Of a stretch of DNA of 64,000 nt, positions 1 through 10,680 are shown piece after piece (positions within the stretch are counted from its first letter, which is position 1; every line of letters begins with the position of its first letter). The DNA is taken from the NCBI GenBank assembly GCA_036785705.1, contig JAWUZG010000056.1, forward strand, positions 10,526,501-10,590,500, given 5' to 3'. The notes below the pieces were generated by a model. The model did not search any database and had not been told where the DNA came from. It was given only the letters and a program-made list of their open reading frames with translations. Made by a program: the position numbers and the translations under genes. Origin of the DNA: Acanthornis magna (lineage: Eukaryota; Chordata; Aves; Passeriformes; Acanthizidae).

Positions 1-738
1 TGTATTTGTTGGCAAATAAGCAATGTTTATGCATCTCTGTCACCCTTCAGACCAGGAAAAATGATGAAATATGACTAACTATAGAGCATGTAATATTCAG
101 TGGTTCTGTGCTGCACTAGTTTGTGACTGTCACAGTCTCCCAGTTTTAGTTCTTTACATGTGGCTGAAGACTTTTTTCCTCCTGATTAATGAGTCTGCAT
201 TTAACTTTAAACATTTTCCAGGGATCCTGGGGAAGTTTTGTAGTGTGTCTGGGAGCTCTTACTGCTTCTCTGGACACAAGGAACTGGTAACTCGCCTGGC
301 ACTAAAAAATAGTCTCTACTTGTGTTATCCAAGACAGATTCCTTGGGCAAGGAGAGCAATGCAGGGGAAGAAGAAAGGGGAGAATGTGAATAAATGTTGT
401 AACTTTACATCTTAATGTACATCCAGGGCATTCATGGTAATACAGAGCAGAGAAACAGGGAAACCCAGTTTACTGGGCTGGTGTTTTATCAAGGCCAAAC
501 TTTCTTCCTGTGCTTCACTCTTCATGAGGGCACAAATTATCCTGTGAAAAATTCAGGTCAGAAATGGAATGATTTAACTTTAAATGTTAAATAATAATAT
601 TGAATTTCCCTGTCTGCTACTGCCTTACAAAGGTGAGCATAAAGTTAGGATATTGTCCTGAACTGGTGAGCAATACCAGACTAGACTGGAAAAAGAGGAG
701 ACCAATGGGGCTGAGTTGGAATCTGTCATCTGATTTCC
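1..738. other. Unique AT-rich sequence, no gene seen
   Basis: No frame here has a recognisable domain. The 114-codon frame at 71-415 on + has mixed, unbiased composition and no splice or promoter context, so I treat it as chance. No interspersed repeat signature was recognised. Confidence 0.6.
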
Positions 739-789
739 TTTTGTTTGTTTGTTTGTTTGTTTTTGGTTTATTGGTTTGTTTTTTTTCTT
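739..789. repeat. (TTTG)n microsatellite and T-rich tract
   Basis: About five TTTG units (roughly 739-763) run into a GGTTTATTGG interruption and then a T-rich tail. It is a simple repeat that is T+G rich on the + strand, like most low-complexity tracts in this window. Confidence 0.9.
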
Positions 790-2029
790 TCTGGGGGAGT
801 TTTTCTTCCTCTGGCTGTAGAGGGATCCCAAAACAGCATCTTCTTTCACTGCACTTTTTTTTTCACAAGTTCATAGCTGCCATTTTCCACTCTGTGAAAT
901 AATGTGTAGGAGAAAAAACGGATCCTTGCTTTGCTTTAACTTTGGCTGTGATAAATATTAGTGTGCTGTGTGCCACATTAGCAGCCTAAACGTGGAGGTG
1001 GTGACTGCCTCGAGTGGCTGTGGATCACCACTGTGACTGTGTGGGGTAACACAAATATCTTCAGCACCAGCTCTCTCTTCTGAATGTGATGCAGAGGCTC
1101 CTGCAGCAGAATGAAGGTGGGTGCAGCGGGAGAGAATGAAAGAAGAGGAAAAAGAGTGAGGCAGAGCTGTGCTGAACCAGCACATCAGGCTAGAAATGCT
1201 AAAATTAATTCATACTTCAAGCTTTTTCTTAAATCAGGGATGAGTATAAAAGAGAAAACATTTTCGAAACGGTTGTTGATGGTTATTGGAAGGATTCAGT
1301 ACTCATAGGGGAGGACTGAAATTGCAGGGAAAACCCTGGAACGTCCTTCAGTCATAGCTCTTAAAACCTACTTTGCACCTTAAGTTATCAGCTTGCCCTA
1401 TATTCTGAGGTAGAAATAAACCATGGAGTTCTTTGTTAAGGCTTTTTTTTTTTTTTTAATATCTTTCCCCAATCTTTTTGGAAAGGAAATGGAAAAAGCC
1501 AGGAGAAGTGGCTTGAAAACACAAAGGAAGTAAAAGACACAATGCTAAGACTGAAGCAATTGAAACACACAGAAAAATACAGCAGAATCCTTGAAATCTC
1601 AAAATTGGCTTACAAGTTAGAATCAAGAAGTGCTTTGGCTAAGTTGAATTAGTCACACTCTCAGGAAATTTTGAATGCTGTCATCTTTTTATCATTGGGT
1701 TCAATGAAACCCACTGCGTAGAATATTAAACAAAACCAACTTTTTTGTTCTGGAGTGTTTTTAAAATCTTCACTATAAGACTAACAAACCATAGCAAAAC
1801 AATCTATATTCCAAACATGCCCAAACAATGGCTTAGCACTCTGAATATTCAATAAGTAAGTTGTCTCTTTAATAGTTATTATGCTTAGTATCAATGCCTG
1901 ACAACTGCTGTCACCCCATCGAATTGTGCTAAATCCTCCTAAACAAGACACCCTAGCAATAAAGCTTGACTTGTAATCATTTTTTGGCAAGCACATCCCA
2001 CAATTGTTATTATTCTAACTGCTCACACT
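790..2029. other. Unique sequence with one T15 run
   Basis: This holds a homopolymer of 15 T at 1443-1457 and otherwise unremarkable AT-rich sequence. The open frames at 958-1308 on both strands overlap each other and have no recognisable domains, so I see no gene. Confidence 0.55.
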
Positions 2030-2480
2030 CGCGTACAGCATGAGGTGCCAATGTTTGCAGTTCCTAACATTAAAGATGTGGTGATAGAGAAGGCGAACCC
2101 TTATTAATTCGGAGAGATTTGCTTAATTGGGACACAATGTGAAGATTCTCAACAATAATAACAGATGATGGGGAATAAATAGGCATGGCAGGAGAGAGGC
2201 AGTTTCTAGTGTGAATTTCCCTTTGCTTCTGTTTAATTGCATTACATACTGTGGGAAGTATCTGGAGTACGCGTCTTCTAGTTAATTTTTCTTGACTGCA
2301 TCCATCTAGCTACTGCTCCTGGACATTTTAATGTTTGATAATACTCGATTTGCATATGACTGCACATCAATAGCTGTCATTAGAACCAATTTACATACAT
2401 GATTTGCTTCTTGAAGTGTCAGCGTCTGAATTTTATCTAGAGACAGGAATAGGGTCAGGAAAGTTTAATTGTTTGTATAA
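2030..2480. promoter_or_regulatory. Candidate non-coding regulatory block
   Basis: This AT-rich block has several homeodomain-type TTAATT/TAATT cores and a POU octamer-type ATTTGCAT at 2348-2355, followed by CATCAATAGCTGTCATTA. It has no open frame or repeat signature. Such texture resembles conserved non-coding elements near developmental genes, but conservation cannot be judged from one sequence. It could equally be neutral AT-rich DNA. Confidence 0.25.
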
Positions 2481-4069
2481 TGCAATTGAAAAGGCTGGCA
2501 GGAATCTAGGGCAATTTTGGAACATCTGTCTTTAAGTCATCAAAAATAAAGCACATAACAGCTGTGATAACAGCAGGATTATGATTAGATATACAGCATT
2601 CACCATCAGCTTGAACAAGGACTGGAAAACAAAAGGAGGTAAATAAGTCAGTTTGGATAACATTACAAGGGTTTTTAATAGGTCTTTGGGTCTTTTTTAA
2701 TTTAAAAAATTTATATGTAAATACACAGGCAGAAATATAAAGAATTTTTTTTTTTAACAGAAGCTTATATTTATTCTTCAAAAGTAGAACTTGTTGCCCA
2801 ATAGCACAGCAATGTAGCTAAATGTTGCTTCCCACTTACTATGTTCTGTGTTATGTTAGCAAATCCTGCTTTAAAATTGCAGCTACTAGGTCTTGTTCAT
2901 GATTTCTGCTTAAGGAGCCATGAAACACTTGTGACTCATTCCCTTTATATCACGGAACCATTTTTATCTGTATCTTTATTATGTCTTTTTTATCTGTAAT
3001 GAGTATAAGTATAGTGCAAACAATTCCCTTGGAAACAAATACAATGCGCTGCTCAATGTTTTTTTTAAACATGGGGACTTCTGTATTTTTTTTAAAATTA
3101 GTTTAAAGTTTTTATTATTTTGCCCTGCTTAGTACTTGAATTTCAGTTATTCTGCATGTGATCGTTGCTTGACTTGAGACTGACATTATTTTCAGTGTAC
3201 AAAATACTACCTTGTTCATACTATGCACTCCCAAGAAGCACTTCAGCGAAATTTCCAAAAATCAAGTCAATTGTTGACAATCTGAAATTGTTCCTTAATT
3301 GGAGGAGTGATTGTAACGCACGAGGAAGTGTTAACTATTCATGTGATGAATTACTTTATTTCATTCCTAGTTAAGATTGTGATTTGATGAAAGCTGAAGA
3401 TGTAAAAATATCTAGTTACACAAACTTATTTTAGAATTTTGCATCTGTAACTTTTGGATGCCATTCAGTTAAACTTGACTGCCTGACTTTATAAGCAGAG
3501 CAGAAATACATTTTACATTTTCTAGTCACCATATGAAATAAGAATAAATCTGAAGAAAAATGCACAGCTTCAGCATTCATTTATGTCTTCTACTTAAACT
3601 AATTCATGAGGATTGGATACATGAGTAATGACACTTCCAAAATTAAAACACTCGTTTGTTTTTCTGTCATTATGAAAAGCCATTATGCTGCAGCAACATA
3701 GGGAAAACTACAGAATGCTTGTAAAAATATGCAGCCCAGAGCTGCTTTCTTGTCCGTAGATGATTGTTGGGTTAACAAATTCATTTCAGTATCAAACCAG
3801 AAGCCTGCCAGCAGCTGAGCTGTTGAGATGTTCTGTGGCTGTCTAACTCCACCCTGTGCCGTTGGCTTTGCCAAGAGCGTTTTTGTCGCTGCGATGTCTC
3901 AGCAGCTGCCCCATGTGGTATGAGGCAACTTGGAGCCTTGGAATCTGTCACTTATTTATTTCAGATACCCAAATCACTGCTTCATTTGTAAGCATGTTTT
4001 AGCACAGAAAAGCACCAACTGCAGGGAAAGATGTGTTTTATGCCAGCCAGCTTTTCCACCCATAAGTAT
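2481..4069. other. Unique AT-rich sequence, no gene seen
   Basis: Short overlapping chance frames only (for example 2506-2781 minus and 3683-3874 minus). No repeat family or RNA gene was recognised. An AP-1-type TGACTCA lies near 2932, but an isolated heptamer has little weight. Confidence 0.55.
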
Positions 4070-4305
4070 CAGTGCACTAATTATCGTGTCATAATCAGTG
4101 TTTAGGAGATGCACTATTGTTTTAATTCCTGCAGGCTCCATAGAGTTTTCTCTCAGTTCTTTCGTACGACCATAACATCCTCATTTACTGCCGCAAGTGC
4201 GTGTAAAATTTCTGCACTGAAAAAATATACTTCTTTACTGATAGCCAATAAATGTAATTATCTAATCGGTGTTCTTCAAAAGGCACTGAGGCAGTGTAGC
4301 TCTGA
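4070..4305. promoter_or_regulatory. Candidate non-coding regulatory block beside a CR1 insertion
   Basis: AT-rich sequence with several homeodomain-like cores (CACTAATTATCG, GTAATTATCTAATCGG) and a few isolated CpGs (TCGTACGACC near 4162, GCCGCAAGTGCG near 4190), ending almost where a CR1 tail begins. The retained CpGs and ordered motifs resemble constrained non-coding DNA. Constraint is not demonstrated here. Confidence 0.22.
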
Positions 4306-4310
4306 CTTGT

Positions 4311-4441
4311 TCAAGGCTTTGGATTGGAAGGGCCCTAAAAGAGCACCCAATTCAACCTCCCTGCCATGGGCAAGGACACCTTTCACTAGACCAGAATGCT
4401 CAGAGCTTCTGATCCAGAATGTTCCGTGGCGGGGGCATCAC
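4311..4441 (-). mobile_element. CR1 LINE 3'-end fragment, minus orientation
   Basis: Read on +, the sequence runs GGATTGGAAGGGCCCTAAA, then CAACCTCCCTGCCATGGGCA, then GGACACCTTTCACTAGACCA, then a GCTCAGAGC stretch. This is the reverse complement of the 3' end of a bird CR1 element, where the consensus has TTGGAAGGGACC, CTGCCATGGGCAGGGACACC and CACTAGACCAGGTTGCTCAGAGCC. Only about 130 bp of the 3' end is present. The element is 5'-truncated, as is usual for CR1, and the terminal octamer repeat is not visible. It has no coding capacity. Boundaries are good to about 10-20 bp. Confidence 0.88.
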
Positions 4442-6621
4442 TCAATAGACAATCAGACAATGTTGTATGAGACAATAATGAGGTAAGGCACTTTGAGAGC
4501 CTCTCCTGGTTAATTTTGATTGCAGTGGTGAAAATCTGTAGGTCTCTGATTGATCTGTCATATGCCAGGCAGGAGTTGTTTTCTGGTTTGTTTTCTCACC
4601 AACCTTGAGACTGTTCTGATTCTGAGCAGCAAAAATACTCAGAGTGAACCTCTCATTTTTGAAATGAAAATGAAACTGCACGTGGGAAGAAGTAAAGAAT
4701 ACTCATGAATTTTGTCTGTAGATGTAATATCAAGCCAGGCAATGCTGACATCAGCAACTTTCCTCCACAGCATAAGGATGTTGTGTGAGTTCATTTCCCT
4801 TAATGATAATGGTTAATAGCTTGGGGAAAATATGTGAGGGAAAGGCAATTTATTCTATCTTAGATTAGCCCCAGTTTGAATTTTTTTTTTCCAAAGTGAA
4901 CTAAGATATTACTATCTAATTGAGTAAAGATGTCCACACAATTTATATTCATGTAAGTACAGCAAATGTGCTTTCACTGAAATAGAAATGGTAGTAAACT
5001 TCCCAAACTAAGAAATACTTGGGATTCAAAAACTGGGAAAAAACCTATCACAAGGTCTTAGATGTAGCAGGATTTTTCTCAGCAGCTGCTGTCTTCAGAT
5101 CTTTCTTCTATGTTTGGAGTTCTGTGCAGCTAAAGCCAAGGCTGTCCTGGAACACAAGGGGTAGACGAGTGCTGACCTAGCACATATTGCTGAGCCTGCT
5201 GTGAGTCTGCAGTGACATGTCACGACACAAATAAAGACAGAAAGAAGAGAGGTTTTTGAAGTTTGAGCTGAAATACTTTGGGGGTAGAAGGAAATAATGC
5301 AGGAAATCAAAGTGTGTGAGGCTGGGGCCAAAGCAGAGTTCAGTCAGAGGGCGGAGAGGTGAGTGGTGTGGAAGCACGAGGGAAAGTAAGGATACTTCAG
5401 AGGAGACACGGCTTCAGTGGCAGTGCCTCAGCAAGGAGGATGACTTTTTGAGAGGAAAAGATCTGCATTTCTTGCAAATCTAGAGCAATTTAGTCACTTC
5501 ATCTCCCAAGTAAGAAATGCAACTTCAGCTTGTTTCCCTGGTGTGTACCTCAGGGTTCTGTGCCAGATGGGATCACACAGCACTGAGGAGCTCTGTCTCG
5601 AAGCTGAGTTCCAAGCCCTTCCTTCCTGCAGCGTGGCTCTGTGGAAGCTGAGCCCTAATGGTTGTTCCCAGGACCCAGCAATGCTGAGGGTACTGGTGTG
5701 GCAATTTAATCAATGTCTGCTCCGTTGGGGTTAAAATTTCAGGCACTTCTGGCAATGCTTTCAAAATGGAAGTCTTTAATTGTTGTAGGGATCTCGTGGA
5801 TGATTTGGTCAGAGGAAATGTGTCAATCCACTTTTCCAAGCTGACATTGTGTCTTTAGCTAGAGTCAGACTTCATAAAAGAATGCCTTCATTTCTTTGTA
5901 AAGGATTTGAAACTTAGCTCTCTTCAACTTATCAAGTACACATGAATGGCAGATAATTAAACTATTTTGATTGTATTTTGTAAGTCTTGGGAAAGGCTTG
6001 TGTAAGTCCTAAGTATCATTGACAGCTCTGCTCAAAACACAGAAGTTTTGATTCAAATCAAGCCTCATAAAAAGATGGTCATGTTGTTGGCACAAGGATA
6101 AGACAATAGAATGAATAACTATTTTGCTTGTGATATCTTTGGACACATGAGACAGTTGCAATCTTCTTTTCTTTCAAGAGAACAAGGAAAACACTTAAGG
6201 TGATACAGCTGCAACTAGAGAAAATCTTATTGCTCAGGTGGCTGGAAGCATAGATGAGCTGTATAGGGTTTGGGGTCTTTTGTTTGTTTGTTTTTTTTTA
6301 AAGATTTTAACCTCCTGGGGACACACCCTTATACAGAAGCTACTGCATCAAATCAATATAGTAGTTTTACATACTCACATTGTCACATGTGACTTATTTG
6401 GCTTCCACAGAAAGATCAGAAGTTTTAAAACTGGCAGAGGTAACATTGTCCTGTTTTATTAAAGCATGAATGTGAGTGTGATATCGGTGTCCTGGGGCTC
6501 CTGTTGTGCCAGCATAACTCTGAGCCTCAAGGCAATCTAATGTACAAGTTTATAACAATGAGCACCAGAACCCAACATTGCTTCAGAACACGGACAATGT
6601 CAATTTTTGCTCCAAAATAGC
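4442..6621. other. Unique sequence, no gene seen
   Basis: Overlapping short frames at 5095-5377 (minus) and 5543-5839 (both strands) lie in a slightly more GC-rich stretch but show no domain or splice context. An E-box CACGTG is present near 4680. No repeat family was recognised, although 5090-5430 has a retroelement-like purine-rich feel that I could not assign. Confidence 0.5.
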
Positions 6622-6775
6622 TGTGATGGTGTGGTGACCTCAGCTGGCTGCCAGACCCAGTTGTTCTCTTGATCCACTTCCTCAGCAGGTCAGGAAGATA
6701 AAAGACGGACAAGCTCAAGGGTTGAGATAAAAGCAGTCTAATGAGAAAAGTAAAGACTGCACAGAAAACCAAAGC
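6622..6775 (-). mobile_element. Degraded avian ERV LTR fragment
   Basis: A diverged copy of the type of LTR found intact at 8064. On + it has a GTGGTGACCTCAGCTGGCTG segment (cf. GTGGTTTGACCCTGGCTGGATGCC), then a CACTTCCTCAGC...GTCAGGAAGATAAAA segment, then AAGCTCAAGGGTTGAGATAA and GCAGTCTAATGAG, matching the AAGCTCGTGGGTTGAGATAAAGACAGTTTAAT block of these LTRs. That places the transcriptional sense on the minus strand. Only the region from one LTR edge through the polyadenylation area is recognisable. The far edge is lost and no target-site duplication is visible. It could be an older insertion of a related subfamily. Confidence 0.6.
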
Positions 6776-8063
6776 AAAATCTGAAAATTCCTGCTAACCA
6801 GATTTCATTTTCTCCTCCCTTCCTTACATCCATGCAATGTTGCTGATTTCCTTCTAAATTCATCTCTGATAATGTCCTAGAGGAAAAGAGGGCATCAGGA
6901 AGCACACAGTGCCTCACTGCTCATGCTGACAGGAATGTTTGGATGTGCTACAAGTATCTGCTGGGGCAGATCTGAGAATATGGCAAGCTGTGGTCGTGAG
7001 CTAAACCCAACCGAGAGTGAGACCAGAAAATCTAACCGTGACTGTTCCTAGATGCATTGGGCAGTGCTGCCTTGAAGGCAAAGCACACATACTCTGCTGG
7101 GACGTATAACTGGAAACAGAATGAGTGTGGTGATGTGTTTGTATGCATGGCTTTCTCATGAATGCACATGTGATGCATATCTATGGATCTTTCCAAGTTG
7201 TTGAAAGTTTGGAAATACGGATGCAAATTAAAACAGTTCAAGGTACTAGAAATTCATCAGTGAATTTGGTTCACAAACTGTGCTGGCAAGTAGACTTATT
7301 ATTCATTTAGTGAATTTGATCATTTTTAGCTCTGAATCTTTCCTTATGCAGACTTGTGCAGGTTATGCACTCTGCGTTTTTTTGTTGAGCTTGAAAACGC
7401 AAGGCTTCTGAAAGGATTAAAATGTTTTGGAATGAGTTTCTCCAGTCACCGTAGCACTAGTCCCTAAGAGCTCTCCTGCATTTATGAAGATTAAAGCATC
7501 TACTGATTAGTGCAACACTTTGGAAATTGCATAAAACTGGTTGTGAAGGACTCTTGCAGATTGAGAGTCTGATCCAACAACCGCTGAAATTGATGTAAAG
7601 ACGAGCATTAACAAATGCCACTTTTAAGTGCTTTAGCAGAGGAACAGTTCATTAAAATCAGTGTTGTTTCCACAAGTCAAATGCACTGAAACAGGATAAT
7701 TTTGTCTGCTTTTACATAACTTTATGTGGGGAAGAGATTTGGCAGAGAACACTCAGCAACAAGCTGCTCTCTTCTGTCTGTAGCTGAAGCCAGATGTATT
7801 CCTTCTTGCCCTCTGAGGACCAGAGATGATATTCTGAATATAAGGTGGGAGTGATTTTCATAGAGTGAAAAGAAGAAAATACCTGAATGGGAACTACAAT
7901 TTGAATTCCATTTTCTCCAAGTGTTACTTTGACAGGGGGGATGCTCCTCAGCAAGGCACATCATCTAATGTGTAGGAGAACTACCTAATAACTAGGAGAA
8001 CTGAAGCCATGCAATGCAGAGGATTCTTTGTTGGCTCTCACATGAGCTGTTCCAGCTGTCTTT
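6776..8063. other. Unique sequence between two LTR-type elements
   Basis: No retroviral gag, pro, pol or env similarity is apparent in either strand across this 1.3 kb, and no primer-binding-site or polypurine tract was recognised. It does not look like a provirus interior. The two overlapping minus frames near 7712-7964 carry no recognisable motif. Confidence 0.5.
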
Positions 8064-8633
8064 TGTTGTGGTTTAACCCCACCAGTGACTAAGCACTGCA
8101 CAGCCCTTCCCTCGCTCCCCCCGCGCCGGGATGGGGGAGAAAATCATGAGTGTAAAAGTGAGAACCCGTGGGTTGAGATAAAGACAGTTTAATGGGTAAA
8201 GCAAAAGCTGTGCATGCAATGAAAGCGAGGCCAGGAATTCATTCAGCACATCCTGTGGGCAGGCAGGTGCTCACCATCTCCAGGAGAGCAGGGCTCCATC
8301 TCTCAGGATGGTTTCTCGGGACGGCAAACGCAATCACTCTGAATTCCTCCCTCTTCTTCCTTCCTCCCCCAGCTTTCTGTGCTGGACATGATGTCCCGCG
8401 GGGTCAGTTGGGGTCAGCTGTGTCCCCTCCCAGCTGCTCATGCACCCCCAGTCTCCTCACAGCTCCTCAAAGCTTTCTGAGGAGCAGAAAGGCTTTGCCT
8501 CTGTGCAGGCTCTGCCCAGCAGAACCAAAAACATCCCTGGGCCATCATCACTGTTATCAGCACAAATCCAAAACACAGCCCCACACCAGCTACCGTGAAG
8601 AAAATCAGCTTCATTCCAGCCAAAACCAGCTCA
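8064..8633 (-). mobile_element. Solo LTR of an avian endogenous retrovirus, with 5-bp TSD
   Basis: The + strand begins TGTTGTGGTTTAACCCCACC and ends GAAAATCAGC...AGCCAAAACCAGCTCA, matching the terminal blocks of a common bird LTR (TG...CA ends). Internal landmarks in order are a GGGTTGAGATAAAGACAGTTTAAT block, a CTCCAGGAGAGCAGGGCTCC block, a TTGGGGTCAGCTGTGTCCCC block and CAGCACAAATCCAAAACACA. In these LTRs the TATA box and polyadenylation signal read on the opposite strand to this order, so the element is in minus orientation. An ATTAAA signal reads minus at 8193-8188. The TATA equivalent at about 8373-8382 reads CTTTCTGTG instead of CTTTATATG, so the promoter is probably dead. The direct repeat TCTTT occurs at 8059-8063 and 8634-8638, immediately flanking both ends. 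A 5-bp duplication fits a class III/ERVL-type integrase, which is inference. The overlapping 150-codon + frame is a shadow with no product. Confidence 0.9.
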
Positions 8634-8638
8634 TCTTT

Positions 8639-9169
8639 CCATGAAATGCAGCTAGGGTGTCTGAAAGAGTGGAGCAAAAAGAGCAAATTCAATACCATGG
8701 ATATGAAAGCTGGCATAGCAGTGCTAGAGTCTCAGCAGACAGAGCCCCTTAAATGCAGTGTTTTTCCCAGCTGGAGTGCCAAATGTCTCTTGATTACCAG
8801 GCTCTTGACAGCCTGCAGATGAGGGGCAGAATGCACTTGGCTTTTGAAAAAAAAAATAAATAAAATGATAGCTAAGCCACCTCTTCTCCCTTAGTGCTCT
8901 CTTAGATGCTCTCAGACTACATGGATGCTGTGCCTGAAATTTTGATCTTGTTTTAAAATATTTATTTCCTGAAACACTGCTTAGGCATTTATTATTTGAC
9001 AACAGAGGGGTTATTTTAAAATTCCAAATTGTACAGTGTCAGGTTTTCACTCATAAAAATTCAGTCCAAATCTTTAATAAAAAAAAAAAAAAAAAAAGGC
9101 TGAAGATATATAAAATGTTCTGTTTGAAAATGGGAGGGGGAGAAGAGCAATTAAAAATGTAAGAATAGA
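8639..9169. other. Unique sequence with an A19 run
   Basis: Contains a homopolymer of 19 A at 9079-9097, the only homopolymer of 19 or more that is A-rich on +. It could be the poly-A of an unrecognisable retrocopy, but the upstream sequence has no identifiable source. No gene seen. Confidence 0.55.
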
Positions 9170-9625
9170 AGCTAATTATGAGCAATTCAGGCAGAGCTTT
9201 GTTTAGAAAATGTATCAGTGTAAAATGGATAGGTGAATAGATTAGCGCTGATTGCAGTTTTTACATATAATAGTCTCTTTTTCATGAGTAATCATTAGCA
9301 ATTATAATGTAGGCTTTAAATCAGCTTGGGACGGGACTGCACTGTAATATGAATACTAAATAATTGTATGTTCCCAGACAGAAGAAGAAAATAACTTTGT
9401 GATTTGGTCTTTAAGTCCATAGTGCAAGTATTTCCTTGGACTGTGTGTCATTTGCTCTCTTTATTTCTACTCTGAGTTCATTAATGTCACCCTTGAATGC
9501 CAAGGTTCATCATACAAATGATTGTTACCTTGTGTTAGCTGCGAGTGGAAATTGCAATTATGCTCTTAAAGAAGTATGACTTCATGTAGTAATTACTGGC
9601 ATTATTAATTGCTAAGAGAAGAAAA
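9170..9625. promoter_or_regulatory. Candidate non-coding regulatory block
   Basis: AT-rich sequence with many homeodomain-type cores (GCTAATTATG, AGCAATTATAATG, GTAATTACTGGCATTATTAATTGC) and a CTGCGAGTGGAAATTGCAATTATG motif run. It has no coding frame and no repeat signature. The ordered TAATTA-like cores are typical of enhancers near developmental genes. This is pattern-based and unproven. Confidence 0.25.
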
Positions 9626-10638
9626 AAAAAAAATGATCCAGGAGATCAAGTGGCTAAAAGTAATGGTGTAACACACTGTTACTGCATGGCTGGAACAGTG
9701 CAAATGTATTTTGAGATTGTCTGTGCCAATTGCTCAGTGACAATTTACTTCCTGAGCGTGAGGGTTCTGTGCATGAATAATTGTGCATGAGAAGACCTTG
9801 CTGATGGTGCCTGCTGACACCTGGGGTGTTGCTTCCTTGGCTGCTAGCTGAGATTTTTAGGGGTACTGTGGGCAAGGAAAAACTTACCCTGATTTGCATT
9901 TGTATTTCTGTCCAGGATTGTGACCCTGTTATTTTGGGGTCTTTATCCTTTCCTGGAAATTTCACATTTCTAAAGGACACTCACCTGACTGAGAATGAAT
10001 GAATTAGCCTAAGTAAAAACAGCCAAAGGACCTGTGAGAATTATGGGACCATACTCAGTTTCCTGTTTTCCTGATTTTGTTAAAAATGTTGTGGGTTTTT
10101 GTTTGTGGTTTTTTCTGTGGTTTTTTTTTTTTTTTTTTTTTTAATTTTATGGAAATAACTTGGGATTTTTTCTGTCCAACTGCCACTTCCTTGTCCCACA
10201 TCCTACCTCACTTATTGGCCAATTTTAATCAGACTCAACAGATGGGTGAAGGACTTCAAGAAGATAAGCTTCCATTATCTTTGTGTAAATTGGTGGCCGA
10301 GTAACGAAGAAATTAGAGCAGTCTGCATCTTTATTCTCTTAGTAAAAAGTAGGAGAGAAAAATGGTGGAAGGGGAAGGACAATTGAGCAGGAAATTGTGG
10401 GATTAGACATCAACCATCAGAAAAAAGAAAAGGCTCTGCACTGCAGTGGCTGATATCCAGGCTCAAAAAAAGGGTTTTGACTATGAGGACAGAAGTCCTG
10501 GTTTGACACTCCCCTAATGTCATGTTGATGCTGTTTTAGCACATTTCTGATTCCAAATAAGAACCAGCTTTTTATCCAGAGTTTTAAAGAATGTCTTGGA
10601 TGCAGGAAGCTGCTCAGCTTTTCTGTAGGCCCAAACAG
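9626..10638. other. Unique sequence with T22 run
   Basis: Holds 22 consecutive T at 10121-10142 with preceding TTTGTGG-rich sequence, and an octamer-type ATTTGCAT at 9892-9899. The 108-codon minus frame at 9654-9980 has no recognisable domain and is taken as chance. Confidence 0.55.
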
Positions 10639-10680
10639 AGTAATTAGATAGATGTAATTACTGGAAGTAATTAGATAGAA
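10639..10680. promoter_or_regulatory. Cluster of three TAATTA homeodomain cores
   Basis: TAATTA, a self-complementary homeodomain core, occurs at 10641-10646, 10655-10660 and 10668-10673, about one helical turn plus apart (14 and 13 bp start to start). The outer two sit in a 14-bp direct repeat (AGTAATTAGATAGA at 10639-10652 and 10666-10679). It could be a homeodomain binding array or a small duplication in AT-rich DNA. Confidence 0.35.

Noticed and set aside
8192..8644. 150-codon + frame
   Set aside because: Lies inside the solo LTR and antisense to its transcription direction; LTR sequence has no coding role here.
9079..9097. A19 run as the tail of a processed pseudogene
   Set aside because: The upstream sequence has no recognisable gene, and retrocopies are rare in birds because CR1 does not use poly-A priming.
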